Assembly: GCA_016934535.1 (NCBI GenBank)
Contig: JAFGSQ010000024.1
Span: forward strand, 1 to 64,000
Direction of reading: 5' to 3'
Origin: a candidate division WOR-3 bacterium
Lineage (GTDB): Bacteria; SDB-A
Length of the DNA: 64,000 bases
The stretch's first letter is position 1; every line of letters starts with the position of its first letter. The notes beneath the pieces were generated by a model. The model did no database searches, was not told where the DNA came from, and saw only the letters and a list, made by a program, of their open reading frames with translations. The position numbers and the translations under genes are program-made. Shown in pieces: positions 35,023 to 44,013 of the stretch.

Positions 35023-38000
35023 ATGCGCGATTTGATCCCTCAATTCATAGCGGCAAATTATTCCAACGGAGTTAAATGCGGCAAATTTGACGGTGCAGTC
35101 ATTTTCGCAGACATATCGGGATTCACGGAGATGACTAAAACCCTCATGGAAAAAGGCACCGAAGGTATAGAAGTACTCACCCTTACCATAAACGACGTTT
35201 TTACCCCGGCTCTTTCTATCGTCAGTTCCTCAGGCGGATTCGTGACGGTTTTCGGAGGAGACGCTTTCTACGCCGTTTTCGATTCCTCTTCAGACGATTT
35301 TACATCGAGAGCTCTTTTTTGCGCGCAGGAAATCACGAAACTGTTCGAAGAGTCAGGAATAAAAAAGACATCGTCAGGCGTATTCACTCTATCAGTCAAA
35401 ACCGGTCTTTCCCTCGGTGAAATCAACTGGGGCATAATTGAAAATCCATTTCAGAACTCGTATTATTTCAAAGGGCCTCCGATAGATTCGGCGGCAAAAA
35501 TCCAGAGTTTCTGCAAAAAAAACTCTGTCGCCGCAGACGGTTTTTTCGCGGCTTCTTTCAAAGACCGCAGGATGTTTCATCAAACAGAAAACGGCGTCTT
35601 TTCAACGCTTTGTAAAGTTTCTCCCACAAAAAACAGGCTTCATCAAAAAAAGACCGCTTTTTCTGTTGCTAAAAGTTTCTTCCCTGCCGGAATTTTAGAG
35701 ACTACGGTTAAAGGCGAGTTCAGAGAGGTAGTAAGCGTTTTTTTTTCTTTCAAAGACACTCCTTTTACTTCCGATAACATATCAAAAACAATAAGCCTCG
35801 TCGCGAAGACCGGAGGATATTTCAACAGAGTGAGTTACGGCGACAAAGGCGGTTTCGTTCTCGCTTTTTTCGGCGCACCCTCCGGTAAAGAACTGCTCTG
35901 CGAAAGAGCTTCAAAAATGGCGCTTTCCGTCTCGAAAATACCGGATTTTATGATTTGCGCCGGAATTTCTTTCGGAATGTGCTTCGCCGGTTTCACAGGA
36001 AGCGAAGAAAGAGCAGAATACACCTGTCAGGGTGAAAAAGTTAATCTCGCAGCGAGACTAATGTCGCTCAAGGACGAAAACCTGCCCCGGGAGCCCAGAA
36101 TTCTCATAGATAAGGAGGTCTTCGGTAAAATTAAAGACGGGTTCTCTGCGGAATTCCTGAAAAACGCCACCTTGAAAGGTTTCGAAGAACCGGTTCCTGT
36201 CTATCTGCTGAGTGATGACAGAGAAGAAAGATCCCGCGTTCGTAAAGGCGGGAAAATAGTCGGAAGACAGAAACAGCTCAGAGCCGCATCTGACCTTTTA
36301 ACGAAGGCAAAGGAAGGCGCCGGAGGAGTATTGATGCTGAAAGGAGACGCGGGGACAGGAAAAAGCTTTTTTATAGAGGAGCTGGCGTCGCTTCATCCTT
36401 CCTTCACTTGGATATTCATGCCCTGCGATCAGATATTCAGATCTTCTCTGAATCCCGCTTCTCATTTCATCAAGGATTTTTTTTCCATATCAAAAAATGC
36501 GAATTCCGAAAATACTCTTGAATCGATAAGGGAAAAGACAAAAAAAATTATGATGAGCGGCGAAATCCGCGACAAGAGAGAACATGATATAATCGTCTAT
36601 TATTTTGCAACTCTCGCGGGACTGAACCCAAAAGACTCTTTTCTCGACTCTCTCAATCCGAAGAATAAAAAAGATGAAACCGTCTATTATGTCAAATCGC
36701 TCATAAAGTCGATGTCCCAAAATAATCCGACGGCGGTTTTCATAGACGACCTTCACTGGATTGACGAAGATTCGAAGGTTCTTCTCAAGGATATTTGTTC
36801 AAACACCCTGAACTTACCTCTCGTCGTAATAACGGCTCAGCGCCCGATTGATGAAATTGTTGAAAGATCTTTCATGCAGGACCTGCCGGGTCGGGTGACA
36901 CAAATTATGCTCGAACCGTTTTCCCGCAGTGATTCATACGAACTCGTCCGCGAACTTCTCGGCTCTGACGAAGTCCCGCTGTCTACACTCGACAGAATAC
37001 ACGACAAATCCGAGGGCAATCCCTTCTTCATTCAGCAGACAGTGAGTTTTCTGACTGAAAATAAAATTTTGTCCGATGATTTCAGATTTTCAGAGGGCAC
37101 GGATTTCATACCGTCAGACGTCCGGACAATTATCGTCTCCAGGGTGGACAGATTTGAAAAATTCCTGAAAAATGCCGTTTTGAAAGCTTCCGTCCTCGGA
37201 AGAGAATTTTCATCTGATATCCTGGCCTCCATGGATCTGGAAAGACCTCTCGAAAATGTTATTGCCGATGGACTCCGGACAAATGTATGGAGAAATATCG
37301 GAGGACGGAAATTCGAGTTCACGCACGCACTCATAAGGGACTCGGTTTACGATATGCAGTTAAAAAGCGACCTGAGGGCGCATCATGCCAGAGCCGCGAG
37401 AATTTACGAAAATTTGCCCGGGGACAGGCGGGAATCCGATCCGGGTATAATTGCCCATCACTACGATATGGCTATGGACTCGGAAAAAGCGCCCTTTTTT
37501 TTGAAAAAAGCGATTGAAAAAGCTGAAAATAACTTCGCAACAAGTGATGCACTGCGGTTTTGCGACGCTCTCGACAAATATCTTCCTCCGGGAAAAGAAA
37601 AAATCTCAAACTCAATAGAAAAAACAAAACTGATGCTTTTGGATGGAAATCTCAACGAAGCGGAGATTTTCGGAGAAAAAATTCTTTCGGAAATCACAAA
37701 AAGCCGCGAAAACGATTTTCTGCCGAAATGCCTTCTCCGTTTGATAGAGATCACTCAAAGACTTTTCAAACTCGACAAAAACATGTCTTATATTAAACAG
37801 GCCAAAAAATATCTGGCGACATTTAAAGACGAGGATTTCGAAATGGACATCCTCAAAGCCACCGCTTTTTATTGGCACAGCAAGGAAAATATAAAAAAAG
37901 CGTTTGAATATTTTGAAAAAGCCCTCGATCTTTCCCGCAGACTGAAAGACAAAAAATCGGAATCACACCTGCTGTCGGACATAGCAATATTCTGCGGCAA

Positions 38001-38892
38001 TGAACTCGGATTCGACAAAGTGCTGGATTATCTTTTTGAAGGTCTGAAAATCGCCGAAGAAATCGGAGACATAAAAAATGAAGAGATAATCTACTCAAAC
38101 ATCGCTCTTTCATACCAGGAACTTTTCCTCGACGTCGAAAAAAGCTTCGAATACTATCAAAAAGCGATGTCTCTTTCACAAAAGTTCGGTGACAAGCCGG
38201 CGCTGATGAATGAACTGAATAACATTGCTATAATTTATCAACTGAAAGGAGATGACGAATCCGCACTCGATTGCTTCAACCGGTCCCTCGACATGGCTGT
38301 TGAAAAAGGACACAAAATGGCTTCAGTTAACGCTCTTGGAAACCTGTCGGCTTACTTCAGATTCTCGGGTAATTTCACAAAATCCCTCGGTTACATAGAA
38401 AGAGCAGAAAGAATGGTAGAAAACACGCCGATGGAAGAACTGCTCCTGAGGATACTCATGGACAAATTCGAAACAATTCTCGGGCTTAAAGATTTCGAGG
38501 CAGCGGAAAAACTTCTGGAAAGGATAAATTTAATACACCGAAAACTTCACTCCTGTGACTGGGAAAAATACGCCTTCGGAAAATTGAGAATTTTTTACCT
38601 CACTACGGGTGAAAAACATGCGATAATCTCAATGGAAAATGAAGCGGAAAAAATAAAGGAAAAGTCTGTCAAGGCGTCTTTTTACTTGAAAATATGGGAA
38701 ATCACAGGTTCCAGTAAATACGCGGAACTGTCACGCGAATTTTTCACAAGAATAATAGAAGAGCCTCCTGAAAACTACAAAGATTTCTACTGGATTCTGC
38801 AAAGAAGAAAACTTGAAAAGTTTCTCGAAAAAAATTCAACCGCAGACGGGAAGCCGGAAAGTGAAAACACTTCCGGCACATCCTTCGGATGA
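35023..38892 (+). CDS. Soluble-adenylyl-cyclase-like protein: two cyclase domains, AAA ATPase, TPR
   Basis: A protein of 1289 residues from the ATG at 35023 (a less likely ATG at 34957 adds 22). Cyclase domain 1 (~25-165) holds both metal Asp (F-A-D-I-S-G-F-T, D30; F-G-G-D, D80) but has D-S-A-A-K in place of N-x-x-x-R. Domain 2 (~235-380) lacks the first metal Asp but has the purine Lys in Y-G-D-K-G-G (K275), Thr 334 at the class IIIb position and N-L-A-A-R (N341, R345). The pair therefore rebuilds one heterodimeric site, as in soluble adenylyl cyclase. A P-loop (GDAGTGKS, ~441-448), a Walker B (V-F-I-D-D) and a long TPR region follow. Likely makes cAMP under control of the ATPase/TPR part. 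Its end overlaps the histidine-kinase gene. Confidence 0.85.
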   Translation: MRDLIPQFIAANYSNGVKCGKFDGAVIFADISGFTEMTKTLMEKGTEGIEVLTLTINDVFTPALSIVSSSGGFVTVFGGDAFYAVFDSSSDDFTSRALFCAQEITKLFEESGIKKTSSGVFTLSVKTGLSLGEINWGIIENPFQNSYYFKGPPIDSAAKIQSFCKKNSVAADGFFAASFKDRRMFHQTENGVFSTLCKVSPTKNRLHQKKTAFSVAKSFFPAGILETTVKGEFREVVSVFFSFKDTPFTSDNISKTISLVAKTGGYFNRVSYGDKGGFVLAFFGAPSGKELLCERASKMALSVSKIPDFMICAGISFGMCFAGFTGSEERAEYTCQGEKVNLAARLMSLKDENLPREPRILIDKEVFGKIKDGFSAEFLKNATLKGFEEPVPVYLLSDDREERSRVRKGGKIVGRQKQLRAASDLLTKAKEGAGGVLMLKGDAGTGKSFFIEELASLHPSFTWIFMPCDQIFRSSLNPASHFIKDFFSISKNANSENTLESIREKTKKIMMSGEIRDKREHDIIVYYFATLAGLNPKDSFLDSLNPKNKKDETVYYVKSLIKSMSQNNPTAVFIDDLHWIDEDSKVLLKDICSNTLNLPLVVITAQRPIDEIVERSFMQDLPGRVTQIMLEPFSRSDSYELVRELLGSDEVPLSTLDRIHDKSEGNPFFIQQTVSFLTENKILSDDFRFSEGTDFIPSDVRTIIVSRVDRFEKFLKNAVLKASVLGREFSSDILASMDLERPLENVIADGLRTNVWRNIGGRKFEFTHALIRDSVYDMQLKSDLRAHHARAARIYENLPGDRRESDPGIIAHHYDMAMDSEKAPFFLKKAIEKAENNFATSDALRFCDALDKYLPPGKEKISNSIEKTKLMLLDGNLNEAEIFGEKILSEITKSRENDFLPKCLLRLIEITQRLFKLDKNMSYIKQAKKYLATFKDEDFEMDILKATAFYWHSKENIKKAFEYFEKALDLSRRLKDKKSESHLLSDIAIFCGNELGFDKVLDYLFEGLKIAEEIGDIKNEEIIYSNIALSYQELFLDVEKSFEYYQKAMSLSQKFGDKPALMNELNNIAIIYQLKGDDESALDCFNRSLDMAVEKGHKMASVNALGNLSAYFRFSGNFTKSLGYIERAERMVENTPMEELLLRILMDKFETILGLKDFEAAEKLLERINLIHRKLHSCDWEKYAFGKLRIFYLTTGEKHAIISMENEAEKIKEKSVKASFYLKIWEITGSSKYAELSREFFTRIIEEPPENYKDFYWILQRRKLEKFLEKNSTADGKPESENTSGTSFG

Positions 38893-40584
38893 AACACTTA
38901 TGTTTCCTCCGTGAAGTTCGACCAGTCTTTTGACTATTGAAAGACCGAGGCCTGTCGTCTGTTCTCCGTTTGTTCCCAATCTCCTCGCTTCGGTGAATTT
39001 GTCGAATATTTTTTTTTTCATGTCATCGGGAATCCCTATTCCGTCGTCGGCTACGGAAACGACGGCCGATTCTGAATGATCAGCATTCTCTTTTCTCAAT
39101 GTCACTGATATTTTTCCGCCTTTGCTCGTGAATTTGAGAGCGTTCGAGAAAAGATTCTGCATAATCTGCCAGAATCTGTTGAAATCGACGCGGCAAATAC
39201 ATTCTCCGGATTCGTTTATCCATTCAAAGTCGACGCCTTTTTTCTGTGACAATCTCCTAAAATCTCCTGAAAATTCCGTTATCAGGCCGGATATGTCAAG
39301 TTTCTGAAGATCGAGCGAAAAATCCTCGCTTTCGATTTTGTTGACTTCAAGTATGTCATCGACAAGAACGAGAGCCCTTGTTACGTAATGATTGATTACA
39401 TTGATCGTCTCTTCAACCTCATCGTTGAGTTTCTGCTGCAGGGACAACATCTGCGACAGAGGCAGAATGGATCCTATAGTACCTTTGAGGTCGTGAGAGA
39501 CCACTCTCAGTATTGTGTCTTTGGACATGTTTATAGCGAGCAGTTCTTCGTTTTTTTTGGCGAGTTCCGCATTCTGGTTTTCTATTTTCGCGTAAGCACT
39601 CGCCAGTTCTTCATTTTTCATTTTATATATTTCCGCTTCCCTTTCCTTGACCCTAACTTCGAATCTTGCGTCCATTTCAGCTATTTTCGCGGTTTTTTCC
39701 TCGTTGAAAATGGCTTCCATTTTTTCAGCGCGGACCCGGCTGAAATAAAGAGCGTTTTGCAAATCTCCTTTTGTCTCAAATAACTCCGAAAGTATTTTTG
39801 CCGAATTCATCTGCCCCAAATTGTTTTCCGTGGAAAAATAAATGTCAAAAGCCTCTTTTGCGTATTCTAAAGATTTTTCAACATCCCCTTTTTCTTTCAT
39901 CACAAGGCCAATATTAAAAATCGCAGGAGCCTCCCCGTTTCTGTCTCCTAACTCATGCTTTAATGATAGAGCTTTTTCGTAAAATGTCAGGGCTTCGTCG
40001 AGATTCCCAGTTTCCCTGTATATCTCTCCGATGTTGTTGAAAATAAATGAAAGCGCTCTTTTGTCGCCCGTCTTTTCCGCGATTGTCCTCGCCCGTTCCA
40101 GGTATTCGAGACCTTTCTTGAATTCGCCGAAGCTTCTGTAGACGTTTGCTATGTTGTTACAGCTCTGCTGAATCCATTTGTCTACATTTTCCTTTTCTCT
40201 TATTTCAAGGGATTTTTTCATATATGTCAGCGCTTTTTCCCTCATATTCATCTTGGCAAAGACAATGCCTATTCCTTCGTATGAACTGGTCAGGGGATCA
40301 GTGTCCGTTTCCGTCTGGGCGACTTTGTGAAAATATTCGAGGGCCTTGTCGAAATCAGACATCTGAAAGCAAAGAAAACCGAGACGCAGAAGAGCCTTGC
40401 TTTTTTTCCCGTCTATGCCTTTTTTTTCACATATCTCAAGGGCAGTCAGAGCGCAGTTGAATGAAGGAACTATTTCGTATTTGTCGAAAAATTCTCTTGC
40501 TTTTTTGAGGAGAAAAGTGACCTTTCCCTCATCAGATGAAAGAGTCTCTACTTCGTCAAGGACATTTTCAGCTTTATCTGCCAT
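38836..40584 (-). CDS. TPR-containing sensor histidine kinase
   Basis: A 582-residue cytoplasmic kinase without membrane helices. The first ~300 residues are TPRs, ending in a coiled coil. The H-box is R-V-V-S-H-D-L-K-G-T-I-G, the N-box N-L-F-S-N-A-L-K-F-T, with V-A-D-D-G-I-G-I-P and G-L-G-L-S-I-V-K as the ATP lid. It autophosphorylates on the H-box His; the partner regulator is not adjacent. The ATG has AAAGGAG five bases upstream. Its last 57 bases lie antiparallel under the end of the large cyclase gene, so transcription of one could affect the other. The TPR part resembles the C-terminal region of the cyclase, suggesting related ligands. Confidence 0.88.
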   Translation of the reverse strand: MADKAENVLDEVETLSSDEGKVTFLLKKAREFFDKYEIVPSFNCALTALEICEKKGIDGKKSKALLRLGFLCFQMSDFDKALEYFHKVAQTETDTDPLTSSYEGIGIVFAKMNMREKALTYMKKSLEIREKENVDKWIQQSCNNIANVYRSFGEFKKGLEYLERARTIAEKTGDKRALSFIFNNIGEIYRETGNLDEALTFYEKALSLKHELGDRNGEAPAIFNIGLVMKEKGDVEKSLEYAKEAFDIYFSTENNLGQMNSAKILSELFETKGDLQNALYFSRVRAEKMEAIFNEEKTAKIAEMDARFEVRVKEREAEIYKMKNEELASAYAKIENQNAELAKKNEELLAINMSKDTILRVVSHDLKGTIGSILPLSQMLSLQQKLNDEVEETINVINHYVTRALVLVDDILEVNKIESEDFSLDLQKLDISGLITEFSGDFRRLSQKKGVDFEWINESGECICRVDFNRFWQIMQNLFSNALKFTSKGGKISVTLRKENADHSESAVVSVADDGIGIPDDMKKKIFDKFTEARRLGTNGEQTTGLGLSIVKRLVELHGGNISVSSEGCAGSVFTFRLPVCG

Positions 40585-40689
40585 CAGACTCCTTTCGAAA
40601 CTCTCAACCGATTTTAAACGAGTTCATTCAATATTGTAAGTGCAATTATTTTTTTGGCACTTTTACCGGTCTGATGCAATTTTTCACAA

Positions 40690-40717
40690 AAAAAAGGGGG
40701 CCAAAGCCCCCTTTTTT
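40690..40717. terminator. Bidirectional intrinsic terminator
   Basis: A run of A, then GGGGGC, a four-base loop, GCCCCC, then six T. The stem can be extended with A-T pairs and works on either strand. It lies in the 204-base gap between the start of the histidine kinase gene and the end of the sorting-tail protein gene, both on the minus strand. It ends the transcript of the gene at 40789-42672. The rest of the gap holds the kinase ribosome-binding site and no other clear signal. Confidence 0.85.
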
Positions 40718-40788
40718 CATCTCGTACAGAGATTATCTTTTCTAATTCATTTTGCTATGTCAAATGTAATTTTAACTATCGTTAAAAT

Positions 40789-42672
40789 TTATCTGACAAT
40801 ATTGACCTTCAATGATCTTTCTGTTCCGTTTACAGTCGCTCTGAGGAAGTAGAGACCTGATGAAATATCTTCAGAGTTAAATCCGAGACTGTGATTTCCC
40901 GCTGAAAGTGTTCCTGAGAAGATATTTCTTACATTTCTTCCCGACACGTCGAACAGTGAAACTGAAACGTCGGATTCGGTAACGACAGAAAGGCTGAAAA
41001 CAGATTTCGCTGTGACAAAAGTCGGACATGCGAGCCTGAACTGAGAAGGAACGGTTATTCCGATCTCGTCTACGCCGACCGAAGTCCACGTTCCAAAACA
41101 GGCTACCCAGACATCCTGCGTGGAAGACTCTCTGGAAGGTGCCCATGATCCGGTAAACTCGTAAGCTCTTCTGCTTACGGCTCCCGGAGGAACTGCGCTG
41201 GTTCCTGTCGAAAAAGTGGTTTGATTTACAGTGATCTGACCGACGTAAAAAGCTCCGTCGTTTATTACGACTGCAGGGCTGACCGGCGCTTTGAACCACA
41301 ATCCGGCTTGTGCAGTCGTCACAGGTAATCTCGTCGAAAACAGTATTGTTCCAGGTCCGCCGTCGGTTCCATCGTCGTCCATAATAATCAGTTCGACATC
41401 ACCGTTTGCATCAACAGAAGCCGGGAAGAATCCTACTGAATCTATAGTGAAGGGATAATTCGGGGGTTCGTACATGTTGCCGTATCCGGATGAATCTCCG
41501 TTCCATGAAGATCCGGAAGCCGGTATTGTGTCGTTTCCGTAATTAAACCAGGCCGGAGCTGTAAATGCCTGAAGCCTTAGTGTTATCGAGTCGTTGCCGG
41601 GGGTCATGTCGCCGGTCAAATAAGTTCTGACCTGAACCCGGTAAGTAGTGTCTATATCGGGAAGGAGGAAAGAATCAAAATTACAGACAAAAACATCGCT
41701 GGGATTGAGAGTGGTCGTTACGGCAACCGTGTCAGCGAACAGAATTGTCGCTCCGGTTTTATTATATATTCTCAGTATAGCGTTGAAGTTTGTTTCAGGC
41801 TGATTACCGTAGTTTGTAATCTCTGCCACAGGATAATATACAGAACCCCTGTCCCTGAAAATACCGCCTGTTATGGGATTGTCTATGTACGAAATACCTA
41901 CATCGTGAATCTGAAGGGTAGTTGATTCCGGCGGTATATAGGCGACTGCCATTCCATCTACAGGTCTGGCAGCGCCGGCACCTGCTGCACCGTCGCGGAA
42001 ATACTGAAGACCTATTGTTCCTGTGTTATTTTCTATACCAGCCATATCGTGTTCTGAGCCTGAATGGTTGTAAGTTCCATTCTGCGGTCCGTACTGCATG
42101 GTTATGCAACTGTCAGCTTTAGTCAGAATGACCTGGAAAGTGTGATAAGTACCGGGAACAGCCCATTCCTCAACACTGTCAAATGTGACTATGAATGTAT
42201 CCAATGTCGCAGATGTATAATGGTAAACCGAAGGTGATCCGACTCCCGGAGAATGATCAAGGTCTCCGGTGAATATTGCCAAAAGATCGTTCGGAGGTGT
42301 ACTCAAGGGTATATTGTGAAAAGGATCAGCAAGGTTCGCGTTGCTTGAAAATGACAGGTAACCATTTGAACCTATGTATACATGATCAACTGTGTACCAA
42401 TAGTAGGGAAAATCAAAACCGATCGGAAAAGGCCCTACTACATTGTCGTCCATAAGACCCGTCACTAAAGTCCCTGACGTCGATATGTCAATCCAGTTGT
42501 AAGTCGGACCGCCCGGGTCTCCGGATTTGACGTATACATATCCGTAAGCATCAGGCGTTCCCGAATCGGGAGAGAGGAAACTGACTCCAGAGCTCAGATT
42601 ACTCCCCGTCCACGGCATTGCCGTGATTGCCGCTGCCGCGAAAATTGCGACGACGAATAACATTTTCTTCAT
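40789..42672 (-). CDS. Secreted protein with beta-sandwich domains and C-terminal sorting tail
   Basis: A 627-residue exported protein with a clear signal peptide (MLFVVAIFAAAAITAMP) and AAGGAG before the ATG. The N-terminal region carries F-P-I-G-F-D-F-P-Y-Y-W, V-Y-I-G-S-N-G-Y-L-S-F and D-P-F-H-N-I-P, typical of large outer-surface proteins with nidogen-like or choice-of-anchor jelly rolls. A CARDB-like beta domain (I-H-D-V-G-I-S-Y-I) follows. The last ~80 residues end in S-S-G-L-Y-F-L-R-A with V-N-I-V-R, a type IX-like sorting tail. The strong promoter upstream and the terminator downstream make it a single-gene transcript, probably highly expressed. Confidence 0.8.
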   Translation of the reverse strand: MKKMLFVVAIFAAAAITAMPWTGSNLSSGVSFLSPDSGTPDAYGYVYVKSGDPGGPTYNWIDISTSGTLVTGLMDDNVVGPFPIGFDFPYYWYTVDHVYIGSNGYLSFSSNANLADPFHNIPLSTPPNDLLAIFTGDLDHSPGVGSPSVYHYTSATLDTFIVTFDSVEEWAVPGTYHTFQVILTKADSCITMQYGPQNGTYNHSGSEHDMAGIENNTGTIGLQYFRDGAAGAGAARPVDGMAVAYIPPESTTLQIHDVGISYIDNPITGGIFRDRGSVYYPVAEITNYGNQPETNFNAILRIYNKTGATILFADTVAVTTTLNPSDVFVCNFDSFLLPDIDTTYRVQVRTYLTGDMTPGNDSITLRLQAFTAPAWFNYGNDTIPASGSSWNGDSSGYGNMYEPPNYPFTIDSVGFFPASVDANGDVELIIMDDDGTDGGPGTILFSTRLPVTTAQAGLWFKAPVSPAVVINDGAFYVGQITVNQTTFSTGTSAVPPGAVSRRAYEFTGSWAPSRESSTQDVWVACFGTWTSVGVDEIGITVPSQFRLACPTFVTAKSVFSLSVVTESDVSVSLFDVSGRNVRNIFSGTLSAGNHSLGFNSEDISSGLYFLRATVNGTERSLKVNIVR

Positions 42673-42709
42673 AGCGCACTCCTTTCCTTATTTTTAAGGA
42701 TAAAAGAAT

Positions 42710-42738
42710 ATTAAATACAATAGGTTTATATATGTCAA
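42710..42738 (-). promoter_or_regulatory. Strong promoter of the sorting-tail protein gene
   Basis: On the minus strand: TTGACA at 42733-42738, a 17-base spacer, then TTTAAT at 42710-42715. The expected transcript starts about 30 bases before the ATG at 42672. A six-base stem (TCCTTA with TAAGGA) lies in the leader just ahead of the ribosome-binding site. The rest of the 123-base gap 42673-42795 is AT-rich. Confidence 0.6.
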
Positions 42739-42795
42739 GGAAGTTATATTATTAACTAAAAAATTTTATTTAATTCATAATTATATATGATGTTT

Positions 42796-44013
42796 TCACG
42801 TCTTCAGTTCTTTCTTCTTGGCGGCAGGGAATAGGACGTTGTTGAGAATAAGCCTGTAGCCGGGCGAGTTCGGAAAAAAAGAGAGATTCGTCGGGGGATC
42901 GCCGACGTAGTGAGTGAAATCCTCGGGGTCGTGACCTCCGAGATATGCGAAACTGCCCTGTCCTATGTTGCCGCAGAGATATTTTATCTCGTCGGCGCCC
43001 GGCACGTCGCCGAGAACGGTTATCTCTGATCTGACACATGAACGCCTGAATCCGGTGCATTGACCGAGAAACTCCCTGACTGTCCCGACGTGATTCTGGA
43101 CGAGCATCGTCGGAACGGGGTCCTCCTTCGCGCTGAATTCGTAGAGGGCGAAAAACACATCTTCTCCGCGCAAATGAGCCTCCTGCGAGACGTCTATCGT
43201 CGAATGTTCGTACACGTTCGGATCAGTGATTATCTCAAAACAGGTGAATGCCGGGGAGCTCGAAGTGTCCGGCGCCAGCGTTCCGACGGGATCTCCGTCG
43301 AAAGGCTCGGCTACAATGTCCCTGCCGTATGCGGCCAAAGCTATTTCCCACGTGTCCGTAGCCGAGCACATCGCGAACAGATAGCCTCCGTTTTCGACGT
43401 ACTCGTAAAGCTTTCTTGCGACTTCGTGCTTGAGTTCCCAGACCTTGGAGAATCCGAGAATCCGGGCCGTCTCTTCGTTGAGTCTGACCTGATCCATGTA
43501 CCACTCGTTGTTTCTGTACGAAGCCCAGAACTTTCCGTACTGACCCGTAAAATCCTCGTGGTGAAGATGGACCCATTCGTAATCGGAAAGCTTTCCTTCG
43601 ATCACTTCAGCGTCCCATATTCTGTCGTAACGGATACCTGCATAGTCGAGCGCGAGGACGACCGCGTCGTCCCATGGCTGTGCCGTCGGAGTCTGATAAA
43701 CGGCTACTTTTGGAGCTTTAAGCAGGAGGACGACGTCGGCGTTCGTGCTCTGGATTTCGGATTTAATAAGGGCTTCTTTCTCCGGTGAAATAACCGTGTA
43801 CACTACTCCGGAAAGTTTGAGGTCGTCTTCAATTCCCGGATTGTCCTCCAATATGAAACTTCCTCCCCTGTAATTTATCAGCCATTCGACTTCCAGTCCC
43901 ACCTCCAGTGACCTGTACGCGACGCCGTAAGCTTTAAGGTGGTTGGTCTGAGCCATATCCATCGGAACAAAAATCCTCGAAGAAAGCGCCAAAAATAAAA
44001 TTCCCGCGGTCAA
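42796..44013 (-). CDS. Exported protein of unknown function, family often labelled asparagine synthetase B
   Basis: A 405-residue protein from the TTG at 44013. This start gives a short hydrophobic signal sequence (TAGILFLALSSRIFVP), has GGAG eight bases upstream, and overlaps the upstream stop as TTGA. Residues M-A-Q-T-N-H-L-K-A-Y-G and W-L-I-N-Y-R-G-G-S-F match proteins I recall from Bacteroidetes genomes labelled asparagine synthetase B; the amidotransferase and synthetase motifs of AsnB are not seen, so that label is not supported. The segment W-V-H-L-H-H-E-D-F-T-G-Q-Y and several H and D residues could bind metal. Probably a periplasmic protein. Function unknown. Confidence 0.6.
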   Translation of the reverse strand: MTAGILFLALSSRIFVPMDMAQTNHLKAYGVAYRSLEVGLEVEWLINYRGGSFILEDNPGIEDDLKLSGVVYTVISPEKEALIKSEIQSTNADVVLLLKAPKVAVYQTPTAQPWDDAVVLALDYAGIRYDRIWDAEVIEGKLSDYEWVHLHHEDFTGQYGKFWASYRNNEWYMDQVRLNEETARILGFSKVWELKHEVARKLYEYVENGGYLFAMCSATDTWEIALAAYGRDIVAEPFDGDPVGTLAPDTSSSPAFTCFEIITDPNVYEHSTIDVSQEAHLRGEDVFFALYEFSAKEDPVPTMLVQNHVGTVREFLGQCTGFRRSCVRSEITVLGDVPGADEIKYLCGNIGQGSFAYLGGHDPEDFTHYVGDPPTNLSFFPNSPGYRLILNNVLFPAAKKKELKT

